A DNA stretch of 64,000 nucleotides from Hyposmocoma kahamanoa (Eukaryota > Arthropoda > Insecta > Lepidoptera > Cosmopterigidae): assembly GCF_003589595.1 (NCBI RefSeq), contig NW_020653855.1, positions 356,829 through 420,828 of the forward strand, written 5' to 3'. The position numbers were made by a program, and so were the translations under genes. Numbering within the stretch: the stretch's first letter is position 1; each line of letters starts with the position of its first letter. Shown in pieces: positions 24,401-27,400 of this stretch. The notes below the pieces were generated by a model. That model searched no databases. It worked only from the letters and a program-made list of their open reading frames with translations, and had not been told where the DNA came from.

Positions 24401-27400
24401 GAGAAATGCCTAAAGTGTGAATTAAAAGCTGCTGATTACGAAAATGTACGCTTCGGCGAAGACAGTCCAGTTAAAGATATTAGTTACCAGAATCTGAACA
24501 GATTGTCTGCTGTTTCTACGTCATCAAACTCAGAGTCGGATCGTAAGCAAGACCTTATGAAAATTATGACGTCATCACACGAAAGTTCGTCTAGTTACGA
24601 CACCAGTTTGAAACACAATGATGAAGTTTATGAATGCTATAACTTTACAAGACCCAATTATATAAATTTACAATCATCTAGTACAAGTTCACCGGGATCG
24701 CCTTTAAAAAGCCCTTTAAAGTCTACCATTAGTATTACATTTAGGTCTCCCACTAAAAATAAAAATGATCTTACACCAACAAATGATAGGGATTCAATAT
24801 ATGAAGACGTTAATTTGGATAATAATTTGTCTATAGTAGAAGATGCTTCCATTCCTGATATAGACGCGTCATTACCTACACCCGCATGCCAACCTGAAAT
24901 TGAACAAGATTTAATCATACTTGAAACGCCTACAGACTCAACAGCTGATGATAAAGAAGTATACAACCAAGTTAAGTTCTTCAAGAAAAGCATTGATGAG
25001 GTAAACGCTATGATTCTCGAAACCCCTGAAAAGGAACGGCATTATGAAAATATTGAATTCGGTAAAGAATTTGACAGTATCAATGTTGATACTTTGAAGA
25101 TATGCGACAAACATGAATTGACTAACGATAATGTTGAACATATTGAGAAAGACAACGGCAATATTATAAAAAGTAAGAATTTAAACGTAAGGGAGTTAGC
25201 TATACGTTTTGAAAGCCCCACAGAACAAAAAGGACCCTTTGTTTTTGAGAAATTCAAAGCTGAAATTAAATACCCTAGTTTGGAACGTAAATCTGATATG
25301 GTCAAGCAAGAAACAAGGCAAACGTCCCCCAAAGGCAACAATAAATTGTCCAAGAACTCTTTAAATGCGAGGTCGCTGGATGAAAATGCTTTCATTAAAG
25401 AATTTGGACCAGAAAGAACATACGTAGATAGAAGAAAAAGTTTAGAAGTAAGAGATGGTAAGAAGAAAATAGATTTGAACTTAAACCTTGAAGAGCAAAA
25501 ACCGAAATTCGAAAGTATAACACCGACTACTGAGAATAAGATTTCGTTAATTCAACGATTTGATGTCAAACCGGATTTAAAGACTTTAATTGGATTTGAA
25601 GCAGAGAAGAAGTTAAGTAGGGAACGAATTGAAAAGTACAAAGAGGAAAGAAGAAATTTCTTAAGGGAAAAGTACAGTAGCCAATCTTTTAGAAGCAATC
25701 CAGAACAGTTAACGAGAATTAAAATTAAAAAGGATGAGGAGTCTATAGAACGATGCGAGCGGTTACGGGATGACTCTAATACAAAATTCGAAAGACGTAA
25801 TACAGTGGATTTAGGCCAAAGAATGAAATTTTCACTGGCCAAAAGCCCTAATAACTTCGATACGATACCGTCACCAACTAGTCCGGAAAAAGTTGAGTAT
25901 TTAGGAAATAGAAGAGATATACCAGATAGCAGAGAGATAAATGAAGAATATTCAAGAGATAGACGAGATACACCGCGAGATAGCAGTGAGTTTGACCAGT
26001 ATTCGAGAGAAAGACGAGATAGAGAATTGCGAGATAGGACAGATTTGCAATACGACAGAGAGTCGAGAGAGTTATTGAGAGATGAAAGAAGAGATTTAGA
26101 AAGATGCGATAGTCGAAGAGAGAGCGCTGGTCGCAGCAGTTTTGAAAGGTAAGTACAAACTATTCTTTCTGTTCTTTAAGCATTTTGGAATATGACATTT
26201 AAAGGACGTATTGCTTCGATAACTTTTTAAGCAAGTTTGTGCCTAGAGTAGTGTTAAGACGAGGGGGAGGTTGTTAGCTTTCGGCTCCGATGAGTCACTC
26301 TTTGATCTCTATTGTATCTGTTTATATATATCTGTTACGATTATACACGGTACATGTAGTGTACATAAAGTTTAAAATTCGATACTCATATAGTTAAGCG
26401 TGTTGCGCCAGTAAATGGTATACGAATATTATCACAAAATATGTTCGCATTCATTCTTAATATATATTATTATATAATTAAAAATAATTAATTGAATTAT
26501 ACACGGTGTAAATTTGAGACGGGGCAGCAAGGCCAGCTACCTTAATCGTTGTAATTACAGGAAAACGGCTCTAGAAGACTATCCATGAATTTTGAAGATA
26601 TTTTGATTGGCATTCACAGATTTTGAAAAAATGGTACAGTCAGCCAGATAAAAGGCAATTTTTCCAAACCTTTTTTGTATGCCAATCGATCCGATGTGAT
26701 TATGGTTTGGTTTTACTTAAGTCTTATTTGTAGAGTAGTGGCCAGTTTCGTTTCTAACAAAAACTTTTCATTTAAAATGTGTGGTAAAAGATTTTTTGCG
26801 ATTTCTGCCATTTCGAGTGCTCTTACCTCAGTTGGTCCCATAGAGACTATTGATCCTTACCAGAGACCGGAACGAATGGCATAAAAAAAAGTTTTGTAAA
26901 AATTGCCTTTTGTCTTGCTGACTGTACCATTTTTTCAAAATATGTGAATGCCACTCAAAATATCTTCAAAATTCATGGATAGTCTTCTAGAACCATTTTC
27001 CTGTAACTACAACGATTAAGGTAGCTGGCCTTGCTGCCCCATTTCAAATTTACACCCTGTATAATTCAAAATAAATAAAACGAAGAACACATAAAAATAA
27101 TTAACAAATATATAGAGGGTTGCAGTACATTGTGTTTGTGAGGATAAATAAGAAATTACCAACGAGGATCTATTAGAAGCCCGAAGTCAAAGGCTGAGGG
27201 CTTTAATAACTCGACTTTTGTATTTTTTACCGTCCGCGATACATACAATGTTTTTCATCACGAGAAAATAAATACAATATAAGTAAATATAGTTCACAAC
27301 ACAACAATTATGGATCTTGCAAATGACGCAATTTTTTTTTTTTTTCATTCTTCCATACATAATACAACTCGAATTAAAATGTTATAAAAAGCAAACACGC

